From Spartobacteria bacterium (GTDB taxonomy: Bacteria > Verrucomicrobiota > Verrucomicrobiia > Chthoniobacterales > UBA10450), in the NCBI GenBank assembly GCA_003169695.1, contig PNAS01000057.1, forward strand, positions 71,597-135,596: 64,000 nt of DNA. Direction: 5' to 3'. Below the pieces are notes generated by a model, which was not told where the DNA came from, made no database searches, and worked only from the letters and a program-made list of their open reading frames with translations. A program made the translations under genes and the position numbers. Below are positions 27,229 to 34,593 of this stretch, piece after piece; position 1 is the first letter of the stretch, and each line of letters opens with the position of its first letter.

Positions 27229-27966
27229 TTAACCTCGCGCATTTTCGGCAGCCGGTTCGCGAGCCTTGGTCTCGCGTTTGCCATCGTACCAAAGATCCAG
27301 CTTGTCGCGCGATCGCACTCCCCGTTTTCCCCGGAGAATGATTCCCACCGACCGGCCCAAAACGTGGCGCGCGGAATTCATTCGCAACTTCCTTCCCGAG
27401 GTCACCACCGGATCGGCCAGCAAGCAGAAACGTCCGAGCTTCTTCAGGGCCTGCGTAAAATAAATTTCCTCGCCGGCGAAGTATTGCTCATCGAAACCGC
27501 CGACGCGGTCGAAGAGGCCGCGAGTGGTGAAGAGGAACGCCCCGGCGCCGAGGTTGGCCGCGAAGTAGAGTTTGCAAAATACGTAAACGAAAATCCGTGC
27601 CCAAGGCGGAATCTCTTCGTTGATCTCCATGCGCGCGCCCCCGCCCGCGCAACCGCTTCTCAGCGCCGTGAGCGCGGTCGACACATGCTGCGGTGCGATT
27701 CGCGTGTCCGCATCGACGAAAAACAGAATGTCGCCTCGAGCATCGTTTGCGCCGGCATTTCGCGCCGCCGCGATTTGCCTGCGGTAAATAGTCAGAACGC
27801 GAGCGCCAGCAGTCGCGGCCACGGCCGCCGTGGCGTCCGTCGAGCCATCATTCACAACGATGATCTCGTACGGTTCCGAGTTCGCGGCGGCCGCGGCGCG
27901 AATTGATGAGAGCGTTGCCGGCAACTCCAGCTCTTCATTGTAGGCGGGAACGATAAACGAAAGCAT
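27229..27966 (-). CDS. Glycosyltransferase family 2
   Basis: 245 residues. GT-A fold: LSFIVPAYNEELELPATLSSI, EIIVVNDGSTDATAAVA and the metal-binding D-x-D in ILFFVDADTRI. GGFDEQYFAGEEIYFTQAL carries the acceptor-site acidic residues. No membrane segment. Transfers a sugar from a nucleotide donor to an unknown acceptor. No polysaccharide cluster is adjacent. Confidence 0.9.
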   Translation of the reverse strand: MLSFIVPAYNEELELPATLSSIRAAAAANSEPYEIIVVNDGSTDATAAVAATAGARVLTIYRRQIAAARNAGANDARGDILFFVDADTRIAPQHVSTALTALRSGCAGGGARMEINEEIPPWARIFVYVFCKLYFAANLGAGAFLFTTRGLFDRVGGFDEQYFAGEEIYFTQALKKLGRFCLLADPVVTSGRKLRMNSARHVLGRSVGIILRGKRGVRSRDKLDLWYDGKRETKAREPAAENARG

Positions 27967-27976
27967 CGCGACTAAA

Positions 27977-28041
27977 CTGTAGCGGTAGTCCGCGACAGTC
28001 GCATTCCCGGAATCAATCGGCGGTCATAGATCGCCGCTCTA
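27977..28041. repeat. Palindromic repeat pair CTGTAGCGG ... GGCGGTC-ATA-GATCGCC-GCTCTA
   Basis: Left end CTGTAGCGGTAGTCCGCGAC and right hairpin GGCGGTC-ATA-GATCGCC followed by GCTCTA (degenerate GCTACA). The loop ATA and stem match the copy at 34594. Lies between two minus-strand genes. Confidence 0.65.
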
Positions 28042-28059
28042 GGATGCAAATAGCAGCCG

Positions 28060-28320
28060 TCAGCTGATCAGATTGAACTTGAGGCAGACAAACAGGAGGA
28101 TCAGCGCGCCGATCACCGACATGAAAAACCCCGCGGCGTGAAACGGTGTACCCGGCTGCGGTTTGGAAAAGAGCCGCCCAATTAATCCACCGAGGATCGA
28201 GCCGCCGATTCCGATCAGCGCAGCTTTCCAAAAGCCAAGATGCTGGGCGCCGGGGTAGAGAACTTCAGCGAGCCAGCCGACGATAAAACCGACGATAATT
28301 GACCAGATAATGTGCAGCAT
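28060..28320 (-). CDS. GlsB/YeaQ/YmgE family membrane protein
   Basis: 86 residues, three membrane segments, with the conserved IIVGFIVGWLAEVLYPG start, ALIGIGGSILGGLIGRLF glycine-rich middle helix and AGFFMSVIGALILLFVCL end. Members are small stress-associated inner-membrane proteins of unclear function (older name transglycosylase-associated). Confidence 0.92.
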   Translation of the reverse strand: MLHIIWSIIVGFIVGWLAEVLYPGAQHLGFWKAALIGIGGSILGGLIGRLFSKPQPGTPFHAAGFFMSVIGALILLFVCLKFNLIS

Positions 28321-28416
28321 AAGTATTTATTTTTGTGGACGTTTCGAGACGCGGGCAAGAGTAGCACCCGCCCAAAACGGAACGCCATACATTTTTACGG
28401 CGGTGCAGCGCGGCGC

Positions 28417-28764
28417 TTAGGGCGCGGCGGCTTGCTGATCCAGCGCGAGATAATCGTCGCGCGGCGGACTGAAGGTGTCGAGAACCATCGTGTCATCGAT
28501 CGTCTCGACACCGTGCGGAACGTTACTGGCGAGATAAAATGATTCTCCGCCCTTCAGTTCCTGCGGCACACCGGACACGATCAGTTTCATCCGGCCTTCG
28601 AGAACGTGCACGATCTGTTCGTGCGCGTGTTTGTGCTCGGGCATGCGGCTGCCGGCATCGAGCTTGGCAATCATTTGATACATCAAAGTGCCGTAGGTGA
28701 TGGTGCGACGCCGGATACCCGGCGCGATGTCGATCCACGGGTGCTCGTTCACTGGTTCGCTCAT
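28417..28764 (-). CDS. Cupin-domain protein (KdgF-like)
   Basis: 115 residues, no signal peptide. Metal ligands are in MPEHKHAHEQIVHVLEGRMKLIVSG (first cupin motif) and YLASNVPHGVETID (second motif). The layout resembles KdgF-type cupins, which open unsaturated uronate rings, but similar sequences exist in many pathways. Just downstream of the decayed AI-2E permease gene. Confidence 0.85.
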   Translation of the reverse strand: MSEPVNEHPWIDIAPGIRRRTITYGTLMYQMIAKLDAGSRMPEHKHAHEQIVHVLEGRMKLIVSGVPQELKGGESFYLASNVPHGVETIDDTMVLDTFSPPRDDYLALDQQAAAP

Positions 28765-28773
28765 GGAGTTGTT

Positions 28774-29334
28774 TTACTTGGAAGAAGCAATCGGATCAAC
28801 CGCGATCTGGTTGGATGCCGCAAGCGGTGCCGCCACTTCCATCTTCGACATCTCGACACGCAGATAATTCAAACGACCGGCGAGAGGATCATGCCGGGGA
28901 CACCCAGAGTTTTTCGCCGACGATCAAACCGAACAACGTCAGCCAAATCGGATTGCGAATGCGGGCACCGACGATCTTGCTGTTCAAGAGATATTCCACC
29001 TTGTGGATGACAACGAGGAAGACAAGCGCGCCGATGGCAACCTTCGGTGAAGCAAGAAAGCCGATAAACACGATCACGGTGTTGCTCACGACGTTGCCGA
29101 CAATCGGAATGAGCCCGCACAGGAACGTAAGCCCAATCACGACCGGCGCATACGGAAGCTGCGCCACGGAGACAAAGATCGCAGTCAGGACCGTGTTCAC
29201 GCAGGAGATTGTCATTTGCGCGCCGATCACCGTCGCGAAGCTGTGATAAAACTCGCGGAAACGCGCGCTGATTTTATCGCAGCAGACCGAGTAAAGGTTG
29301 TTTCGCAGCTTGTGCGATTCGCGGAAGAGATCGA
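28774..29334 (-). pseudogene. AI-2E family permease, 3' part, split by an inversion
   Basis: Reading minus-strand from 29332 gives DLFRESHKLRNNLYSVCCDKISARFREFYHSFATVIGAQMTISCVNTVLTA and on to IVGNVVSNTVIVFIGFLASP and HKVEYLLNSKIVGARIRNPIWLTLFGLIVGEKL, the C-terminal half of the AI-2E (PerM/TqsA-type) family. Near 28905 the frame shifts (LGVPGMILSPVV) and near 28872 again (LNYLRVEMSKMEVAAPL), each time by one missing base, ending at a TAA at 28776. The 5' half is on the opposite strand at 29574-30042. Confidence 0.88.
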
Positions 29335-29503
29335 TCCCGTGGATATCGAAGCGGCGGCGAAGGCGGTGACAAAGGCCGGTGAAAAAATTCTGAGCAAAGG
29401 CGAATTTTGCCCGGGCGAACCTTACCTGTTCTTCACGGATCCGGACGGTTACGAAGTCGAGATCTGGTTCGAATTGCCGACGCCAGTGGATCCGAAGCGT
29501 TGA
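29330..29503 (+). pseudogene. VOC/glyoxalase-family protein, 3' part
   Basis: Plus-strand reading IDPVDIEAAAKAVTKAGEKILSKGEFCPGEPYLFFTDPDGYEVEIWFELPTPVDPKR is the C-terminal half of a vicinal-oxygen-chelate domain, with the metal-ligand Glu in EVEIWFE. It has no start of its own; its N-terminal half is on the other strand at 30037-30260. Confidence 0.87.
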
Positions 29504-29573
29504 CGAGAGGAGCGGCCGCCGTCAAAACGCAGAGTTAACCAGACAATAAAGTCCGGAAACACACCTGAGTCAG

Positions 29574-30042
29574 ATGACGAAACCCGCTCGATTCTCTTAT
29601 GCCATGCTTGCAGCCACGCTCGTCCTGGTGGGCTCGTTGCACATAGGAGCACCGTTCCTCGCTCTGCTCTTCTCCTATTTCGTGCTGACGAAACTAGGGA
29701 GGTTTATTCGCAGCAAATGGCTTGCGCTCGCGCTCTTCATTCTCATTCTCCTGGGCATTGGTTATACGGCCGGACATTTCATTCGCGCTGCCGTCTCGGC
29801 CCTGCCGAAAATTGCGGATAACTCCATTCCCGCCGCGAGTGCCTGGGCGGAGGCGCGGGAAATCCATCTGCCCTTCACGGACTTCGAAAGTTTGAAGACT
29901 ATGGCGAGGGATGCGCTCAAAGAGGAGGCGCATTACCTGGGGAACGTCGCGAACTTTGCGCGTAGCGCTTCGACCCTTTTGGTCTTCGGCATCATCGGCA
30001 TTGTCGCCGCGATCAGTCTTTTCTTTAACAGCCAGCTCGATC
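29574..30042 (+). pseudogene. AI-2E family permease, 5' part
   Basis: ATG 29574; MTKPARFSYAMLAATLVLVGSLHIGAPFLALLFSYFVLTKLGRF and VFGIIGIVAAISLFFNSQLD form the N-terminal membrane half. From 30043 the ORF in the track (to 30299) is only the antisense of the glyoxalase gene. Joined to 29332-28774 it would make a ~340-residue permease, normal for the family. Confidence 0.87.
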
Positions 30043-30260
30043 AAACGAAAACCAAAGTGCGCAATTCCGCCGCGCTTTCCCGTGCGCGGAGCCTCCTCTT
30101 TGAAGACCAGAACGTCGCGGCTTCCGGGAGTCTGCGCCCGGATGAAACCAGCGTCTCGATAGACCGGCTTCACGCCGAAGACCGCTTGGTAAAAACGGAG
30201 GGACCGTTCCGCATCAGCCACCGCGAGGGCAATGTGAGTCAAGCCATGCGTTTTTACCAT
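30037..30260 (-). pseudogene. VOC/glyoxalase-family protein, 5' part
   Basis: MVKTHGLTHIALAVADAERSLRFYQAVFGVKPVYRDAGFIRAQTPGSRDVLVF ... GGIAHFGFRLI is the N-terminal half of a VOC domain with the first metal His (THIALAV). The ORF then runs into antisense of the permease gene. Restored, the protein would be about 130 residues, the usual single-domain size. Confidence 0.87.
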
Positions 30261-30339
30261 ACCGGGCGACTCGTCATAAAAGAATGGAGCATGAAGTAAT
30301 CAAGTAGTGAACCCCTCTTACTAACACTTCTGTCATCGC

Positions 30340-30570
30340 TTGACGCGCGCGATCGGTGAGCGAAATAGGTTCGTGCTCCAGTCGTCGCGCCTCGCGCACT
30401 TGTTGTTGATCGGTGTCCCGATATTTTCCGCGACTCTTCTTCCTGGTTGTGCGTCGTCGAACCGCACTGCCGCGGAGAACGCGGATCCACGAATGGCGCC
30501 CCAGGTCGAAAACGACCACGAGATTCACGGAGAAGTCGGCGCGCTCTACGGGACCACCGGGCGTCACTAA
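30340..30570 (+). CDS. Small lipoprotein of unknown function
   Basis: Up to 76 residues. A basic start and hydrophobic stretch (AHLLLIGVPIFSATLLPGC) end in a plausible lipobox LPGC at residues 34-37, followed by a polar tail ASSNRTAAENADPRMAPQVENDHEIHGEVGALYG. The start codon is uncertain; a GTG at 30373 would give a shorter leader. No family recognised. Confidence 0.5.
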   Translation: MTRAIGERNRFVLQSSRLAHLLLIGVPIFSATLLPGCASSNRTAAENADPRMAPQVENDHEIHGEVGALYGTTGRH

Positions 30571-30617
30571 CCGCGCTTGGGTGCGATTTTGATTGCAGGC
30601 CGTCGTTTGCCGCCCCA

Positions 30618-30776
30618 TCAACGTGCTTTCAATCGCCCAATCAACCAGATGATCGCCAGAACAATCGCCACGACCCAGAGCACATAAAGAGCCAGGGACG
30701 TTACCGCGAGCGTGATTCGCGCAATTAGCCAAATGATCATCAACAGCACCGCGATCAGAATCAGCGAATGTTTCAC
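30618..30776 (-). CDS. Two-pass small membrane protein (DUF5670/Lmo0937-like)
   Basis: 52 residues, below the ORF track cut-off: GTG start, KHSLILIAVLLMIIWLIARITLAVTSLALYVLWVVAIVLAIIWLIGRLKAR. Two hydrophobic helices separated by a short turn and a basic end, the layout of Lmo0937/DUF5670 proteins. Family assignment is tentative; no clear Shine-Dalgarno. Confidence 0.6.
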   Translation of the reverse strand: MKHSLILIAVLLMIIWLIARITLAVTSLALYVLWVVAIVLAIIWLIGRLKAR

Positions 30777-30833
30777 GTCACTGAATCGCACCCGCTGTCC
30801 GCTGCGTTTCCCCTCTTTCTTGCTCCCGACTCG

Positions 30834-31415
30834 TCACTTGTCACCCGGCTCATCCAAATATTGCGGGTACAACTGGCGGGCGCACTCGGGGCAAACGCTG
30901 TGACTGAACTGCGCGTCGGAATGCGCGGTGATATATTTCTCGATTAGCTCCCATTCGCCACGCTCGTTGCGGATCTGCTTGCAAGCGGCACAGATTGGCA
31001 GCAGGCCTTCGAGACGCTTGATCTGCGCCATCATCTCGAAAAGCTCGGCATTCAACTTTTCCTGTGCACGCAGTTGCGTTCGCACGATCGATGCGATACC
31101 CGCCACGACGATGCACGCCGCAAGCTCCATGAGCGCATTCCAGCCCGCGACGCCCGGCGAGGAGTAGGGGTGGCCCGATGCGTAATCGGCCATGAACGAC
31201 GTTCCGCCAGCGAGCAGCGCCATGTAGTTCCCGCTGCGAAGGCCGACGTGCCACGCTATTAGCCAGACCGGAAGGAAATAAAAGGCGAAGACATGCAGAT
31301 CGTATCCGGTCGCATAGTCGAACCAACCGATCGCACCCAGGATGATTAGAGCCAACGCCCAGAAAAAAACCGCCGTCTGGTGCCAGTGACGCTTCGGGCT
31401 TGGGGAATCGGCCAC
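30834..31415 (-). CDS. Membrane protein with C-terminal CxxC...CPEC domain
   Basis: 193 residues. Four hydrophobic segments in the first 110 residues (WALALIILGAIGWF, FAFYFLPVWLIAWHVGL, GNYMALLAGGTSFM, LMELAACIVVAGIASIV), a coiled-coil-like stretch (RAQEKLNAELFEMMAQIKRLEGLLP) and a cysteine domain ICAACKQIRNERGEWELIEKYI...SHSVCPECARQLYP. This tail is seen at the end of many signalling proteins and probably binds a metal. The front half looks like a MASE-type sensory membrane module. Signal unknown. Confidence 0.8.
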   Translation of the reverse strand: MADSPSPKRHWHQTAVFFWALALIILGAIGWFDYATGYDLHVFAFYFLPVWLIAWHVGLRSGNYMALLAGGTSFMADYASGHPYSSPGVAGWNALMELAACIVVAGIASIVRTQLRAQEKLNAELFEMMAQIKRLEGLLPICAACKQIRNERGEWELIEKYITAHSDAQFSHSVCPECARQLYPQYLDEPGDK

Positions 31416-31520
31416 CGCGCGATCAAATACCGAAAGCGCTCTGCGGTCAATCCGTCAGTGCCGCTACTCCCTTCTCATTGCGGACCACTCGACACTCTTC
31501 GCCTCAAGGAACTTTCTTTG

Positions 31521-31547
31521 TTGAACGTTGGACGTTTCAACGTTCAA
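31521..31547. repeat. Perfect 10-bp inverted repeat before a small lipoprotein gene
   Basis: TTGAACGTTG-GACGTTT-CAACGTTCAA, ending 14 bp upstream of ATG 31562. It also resembles the TTGGACG heptamer repeats, so it may be a repeat remnant rather than an operator. Confidence 0.6.
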
Positions 31548-31561
31548 TCTTCATTCCTTAA

Positions 31562-31696
31562 ATGCCTCGTTTTTTTCTCGTCCCTCTCCTTGTCCTCTTC
31601 TCCCTCGTCTTCCTGAGCAGCTGCGCTTCAACAACGACCACGACCGTTGGTGTCACCACCAACGAAGCCCCGCCACTTCACGAACTGGGTCATTAG
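31562..31696 (+). CDS. Very small lipoprotein
   Basis: 44 residues, too short for the ORF track: PRFFLVPLLVLFSLVFLSSC with a clear lipobox LSSC, then ASTTTTTVGVTTNEAPPLHELGH. Resembles entericidin-type or other tiny lipoproteins only in size. No Shine-Dalgarno of note. Confidence 0.6.
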   Translation: MPRFFLVPLLVLFSLVFLSSCASTTTTTVGVTTNEAPPLHELGH

Positions 31697-31772
31697 GTTC
31701 TTTTTCATCGGATGTTGGACAGCCCGCTTGCGAACGCTTTGGCGGGTGGGCGTTTTACTCGCCCCAACGCTG

Positions 31773-32441
31773 CTAAATTACTCGCTCGCTCAACGGCTCG
31801 TCCTTCGCCTTTGCCAGCAGCTCCCGCACTTCCTCATCGGTCGTCTGCGAAAAATCTTCATAGAACTGGCCGACCCCATGAAAGAACTCCGGCATGAACG
31901 CGCAGATCATTTCATCCACTTCCGAGTCAAGCTCCTGACACGTTTCCGGCGCGCCCACCGGAACCGCGACCACGATTTTGGCCACGCTTTGTTTCCGCAG
32001 CGCCGCCGCGGCGGCGCGCATCGTTGCGCCAGTCGCGAGGCCGTCATCCACCAGGATGACAACGCGACCACGCAAGTCCGGAGCTGGCCGGTCTTGTCGA
32101 TAGCGGGTTTCCCGCCGTTGCAGCTCGACCTTTTCCCTGGATATGACCATCTCGAGAATTTCTTCTGCCTCCGGCAACGCGCTCACCACCTCTTCGTTCA
32201 GCACGCTCACATTGCCGGAAGCGATCGCGCCCATCGCTAGTTCCTCATAGCCCGGCACGCCCAGTTTGCGCACCACAAAAACATCCAACGGCAGACCAAG
32301 TTGCCGCGCCACTTCGTAGGCAACGGGAACACCGCCGCGCGGCAGACCCAGGACGATCGTGTCGTCGCGGCCGCGGTAAGCACTCAATCTCTCCGCCAAC
32401 CGCCGGCCCGCTTCCGCGCGGTTCGGGAATATTCCTTCCAT
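31773..32441 (-). CDS. Phosphoribosyltransferase domain protein
   Basis: 222 residues from ATG 32441 (MEGIFPNRAEAGRRLAERL); the ORF track extension translates heptamer repeats. It has the PRPP loop VVILVDDGLATGATMRAAAAAL and N-terminal DTIVLGLPRGGVPVAYEVARQLGLPLDVFVVRKLG, the signature of the stand-alone PRTase family often found with dienelactone-hydrolase or erythromycin-esterase genes. Substrate unknown. The C-terminus (HGVGQFYEDFSQTTDEEVRELL) is typical. Confidence 0.9.
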   Translation of the reverse strand: MEGIFPNRAEAGRRLAERLSAYRGRDDTIVLGLPRGGVPVAYEVARQLGLPLDVFVVRKLGVPGYEELAMGAIASGNVSVLNEEVVSALPEAEEILEMVISREKVELQRRETRYRQDRPAPDLRGRVVILVDDGLATGATMRAAAAALRKQSVAKIVVAVPVGAPETCQELDSEVDEMICAFMPEFFHGVGQFYEDFSQTTDEEVRELLAKAKDEPLSERVI

Positions 32442-32457
32442 TACTCTTCCTCTCCTC

Positions 32458-33396
32458 TCACTCGCCGTTCGATGTTCGACGTTCGTTTCTCTCCCCTTCA
32501 TCATTCGTCATTCGACATTCGGCATTCCGATACACCAGATCCGCCGCCACGATGTCTTCCACCGCTACGCCAACCGATTTAAACAGCGTGATCTCTTCGT
32601 CGGACTCCCGGCCACTTTTCGAGCCAGCCACTACTTCGCCGATCTCGGCGAAAATTTGGCCGGCTGCGATGATATCACCGGACTCCTTCATCGCCGCTTC
32701 ACGCGACTCGACGTAAATGCGCGCTTTGCGGAGCGCCTCATCGTCCAGTTCGCGCCAGGTTGGCCGCGTCGCGCCCACCGCGTTGATATGCACTCCCGGC
32801 GACAACCATTCACCCATCAGGACCGGCGTCGTCGCGGCCGTTGCCACTACGATCACGTCAGCGCCTCGCACCGCTTCCTCCGCCGATGCTGCCGCCGAGA
32901 CATCATGCTGGCGGCAAAACTCCCCCGAGTTCCGCGGGCTCCAGACCCGCACCTCGCGCAATCCTCTCACGATCCGCAGCGCATCCAGATGACTCCGCGC
33001 CTGCACACCCGAACCAAGAATCGCCAGCACTGACGCATCCGCACGCGCCAGCGCATCCGTGGCCACGGCGGACACGGCCGCCGTGCGCATCTCCGTGATC
33101 AGCCGCCCGTCCATCGTCACGAGCGGCTCACCTGTTTCCGGCCGAAAAAGGAGGATCATCGCATGATATGTGTGCACGCTTTTGTTGTTCGGATAAAACG
33201 TCACCAGCTTGGCCCCGAGCGCGCCGCCGTAAGCGGGCATCACTGCGAAGAAGCCTTTGTGCTCAGCTACCGGCAGAACCAGCCGCATCGGCTGCTCGAC
33301 CTTGCCCGCAGAAAGGTCGCGCAACGCGCCTCTCATCGCGTCGATCAGCTCGTCCATCCGCAAAAGTGAGCGGACTTCGTCTTCACTGAGAAACAT
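32458..33396 (-). CDS. Ornithine cyclodeaminase / mu-crystallin family protein
   Basis: 312 residues from ATG 33396 (MFLSEDEVRSLLRMDELIDAMRGAL). Substrate domain with RLVLPVAEHKGFFAVMPAYGGALGAKLVTFYPNN and Rossmann domain with LAILGSGVQARSHLDALRIVRGLREVRVWSP and INAVGATRPTWRELDDEAL. Relatives are ornithine cyclodeaminase, alanine dehydrogenase and ketimine reductase; the exact reaction cannot be told. The last ~22 residues (RNAECRMTNDEGERNERRTSNGE) are translated heptamer repeat. Confidence 0.9.
   Translation of the reverse strand: MFLSEDEVRSLLRMDELIDAMRGALRDLSAGKVEQPMRLVLPVAEHKGFFAVMPAYGGALGAKLVTFYPNNKSVHTYHAMILLFRPETGEPLVTMDGRLITEMRTAAVSAVATDALARADASVLAILGSGVQARSHLDALRIVRGLREVRVWSPRNSGEFCRQHDVSAAASAEEAVRGADVIVVATAATTPVLMGEWLSPGVHINAVGATRPTWRELDDEALRKARIYVESREAAMKESGDIIAAGQIFAEIGEVVAGSKSGRESDEEITLFKSVGVAVEDIVAADLVYRNAECRMTNDEGERNERRTSNGE
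32460..32535. repeat. Degenerate 7-bp repeats ATTCGNC
   Basis: GTTCGATGTTCGACGTTCG and CATTCGTCATTCGACATTCGGCATTC: successive 7-bp units of the ATTCGNC type. It encodes the C-terminus of the ornithine cyclodeaminase-family protein and separates it from the PRTase gene. Confidence 0.8.
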
Positions 33397-33492
33397 GGTG
33401 GAATGACGAATGCCGAATGCCGAATGTCGAATGAAGAGAACAGAATTTGCCCTTCGCCATTCGCCTGAATGTCGGATAGACCGGAGACACGT

Positions 33493-34092
33493 ATGACCAC
33501 AACACGAATCATTCCGGCTGGCGTTCTCGGTGGAATCGCGATGTTTATCTGGACATCCATCGCGCACATGTTCCTGCCTTTGGGTCATGCCGGCGTTCGG
33601 GAACTTCCTAACGAATCAGCCATCCTCGCAGCGCTGCAAACCAATCTGGGCGATAAATCCAGCCTTTATCTCTTCCCCGGCTTGGGCGTTGGCGACAACC
33701 CAACTCGGGAGCAGATGAACGAGGGCATGAAACACATGGATGAAAAGCTGGCGAGCAATCCTTCCGGGTTGCTCATGTATCACGCCAAGGGTTCAAGGTC
33801 GATCAGCATGCCTAAATTATTGACGATCGAATTCGCGACCGAGCTTCTCGAGGCGATCCTCGCCGTCTTCCTTCTGGCGCAGACACGCATCGCCTCTTTC
33901 GGCGGGCGTGTTGGCTTCGTCTTCGTCGCTGGAATCCTGGCCGCAATCGCGACCAACGTCTCCTACTGGAATTGGTATGGGTTCCCCTGCGTCTACACCG
34001 TCGCCTACATGTTTACCCAGATCGTTGGCTTCCTCTGCATCGGCCTCGCCGCCGCGCTCGTCTTACGAAAGAGCGCGCCCCCTGCCGCCTGA
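33493..34092 (+). CDS. Integral membrane protein of unknown function
   Basis: 199 residues from ATG 33493 with GGAGA 8 bp upstream. Four membrane segments: about 6-25, 109-127 (TELLEAILAVFLLAQT), 134-152 and 160-187. A polar extracytoplasmic region (LPNESAILAALQTNLGDKSSLYLFPGLG) lies between the first two. Family not recognised with certainty. The region between it and the next gene is heptamer-like repeat. Confidence 0.75.
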   Translation: MTTTRIIPAGVLGGIAMFIWTSIAHMFLPLGHAGVRELPNESAILAALQTNLGDKSSLYLFPGLGVGDNPTREQMNEGMKHMDEKLASNPSGLLMYHAKGSRSISMPKLLTIEFATELLEAILAVFLLAQTRIASFGGRVGFVFVAGILAAIATNVSYWNWYGFPCVYTVAYMFTQIVGFLCIGLAAALVLRKSAPPAA

Positions 34093-34148
34093 CCTCGGAA
34101 GTAGGAAGCCAGCGCGCGCCGTTCGCCACTCGCACTTCGCCCTTCGTC

Positions 34149-34550
34149 TTACCACCAAGAGACAAGAATCGCCGCCGCGATCAGACAACCTATCAGGTGA
34201 TAACTCGCGTCGATCATCCAGACCTTAGTCGACTTCCGTTCCCACACGTGCACGATCGTTAACGTCGTAATGTCGAAGGCCACCGCGAGACCGGCGCCGA
34301 GTTTTAGCGCGGTGAAAAGGTCACCGATTCCCATGCGCCGGAGGAGGCAGGCGATTGCCGCTGAGGCCACGAGGTTCGAGACAAAGGTTGCAATCATCAT
34401 CCCGGCGAATTCTCCTTTGGCTCCGCCGGAGCGTTCGCCGCGATGCCGGATTTGCTCCGCCGCCCAGACACCGCCGAACAGCAACGAATACCAGACAAAG
34501 CCCAGAACCCAATAAGCCGCAGCCGCGCAAAGAATAGCTAGCCAGATCAT
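34149..34550 (-). CDS. DUF1761-like membrane protein
   Basis: 133 residues, four membrane segments. AYWVLGFVWYSLLFGGVWA at the N-terminus and VAFDITTLTIVHVWERKSTKVWMIDASYHLIGCLIAAAIL at the C-terminus fit DUF1761. Function unknown. Convergent with the membrane-protein gene at 33493. Confidence 0.8.
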   Translation of the reverse strand: MIWLAILCAAAAYWVLGFVWYSLLFGGVWAAEQIRHRGERSGGAKGEFAGMMIATFVSNLVASAAIACLLRRMGIGDLFTALKLGAGLAVAFDITTLTIVHVWERKSTKVWMIDASYHLIGCLIAAAILVSWW

Positions 34551-34593
34551 TTCCGGATCGTCTCAATCGCCGTTCCGCCGCACAAGCTCAAAG

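Larger units (their letters stand above)
29329..30042. other. Inverted ~0.7-kb segment
   Basis: Bounded by GATCGA (29329-29334) and TCGATC (30037-30042). Flipping the interval joins 30260-30037 (minus) to 29333-29503 in frame (glyoxalase family) and 29574-30042 to 29332-28774 in frame (AI-2E permease). Both restored joints read through without a missing base. Before the inversion, the two genes were in tandem on the minus strand, 70 bp apart. Confidence 0.88.

Noticed and set aside
29694-30260. 188-residue ORF that starts like an intact glyoxalase
   Set aside because: Only the first ~74 residues are VOC; the rest is antisense of the permease 5' half, produced by the inversion.
29574-30299. 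241-residue ORF as an intact small membrane protein
   Set aside because: Residues after about 156 are antisense of the glyoxalase gene; the membrane part is a permease N-terminal half.
31697-31772. Possible terminator (GGCGGGTGGGCG...CGCCCCAACGC)
   Set aside because: Stem pairing is poor and no T-run follows.
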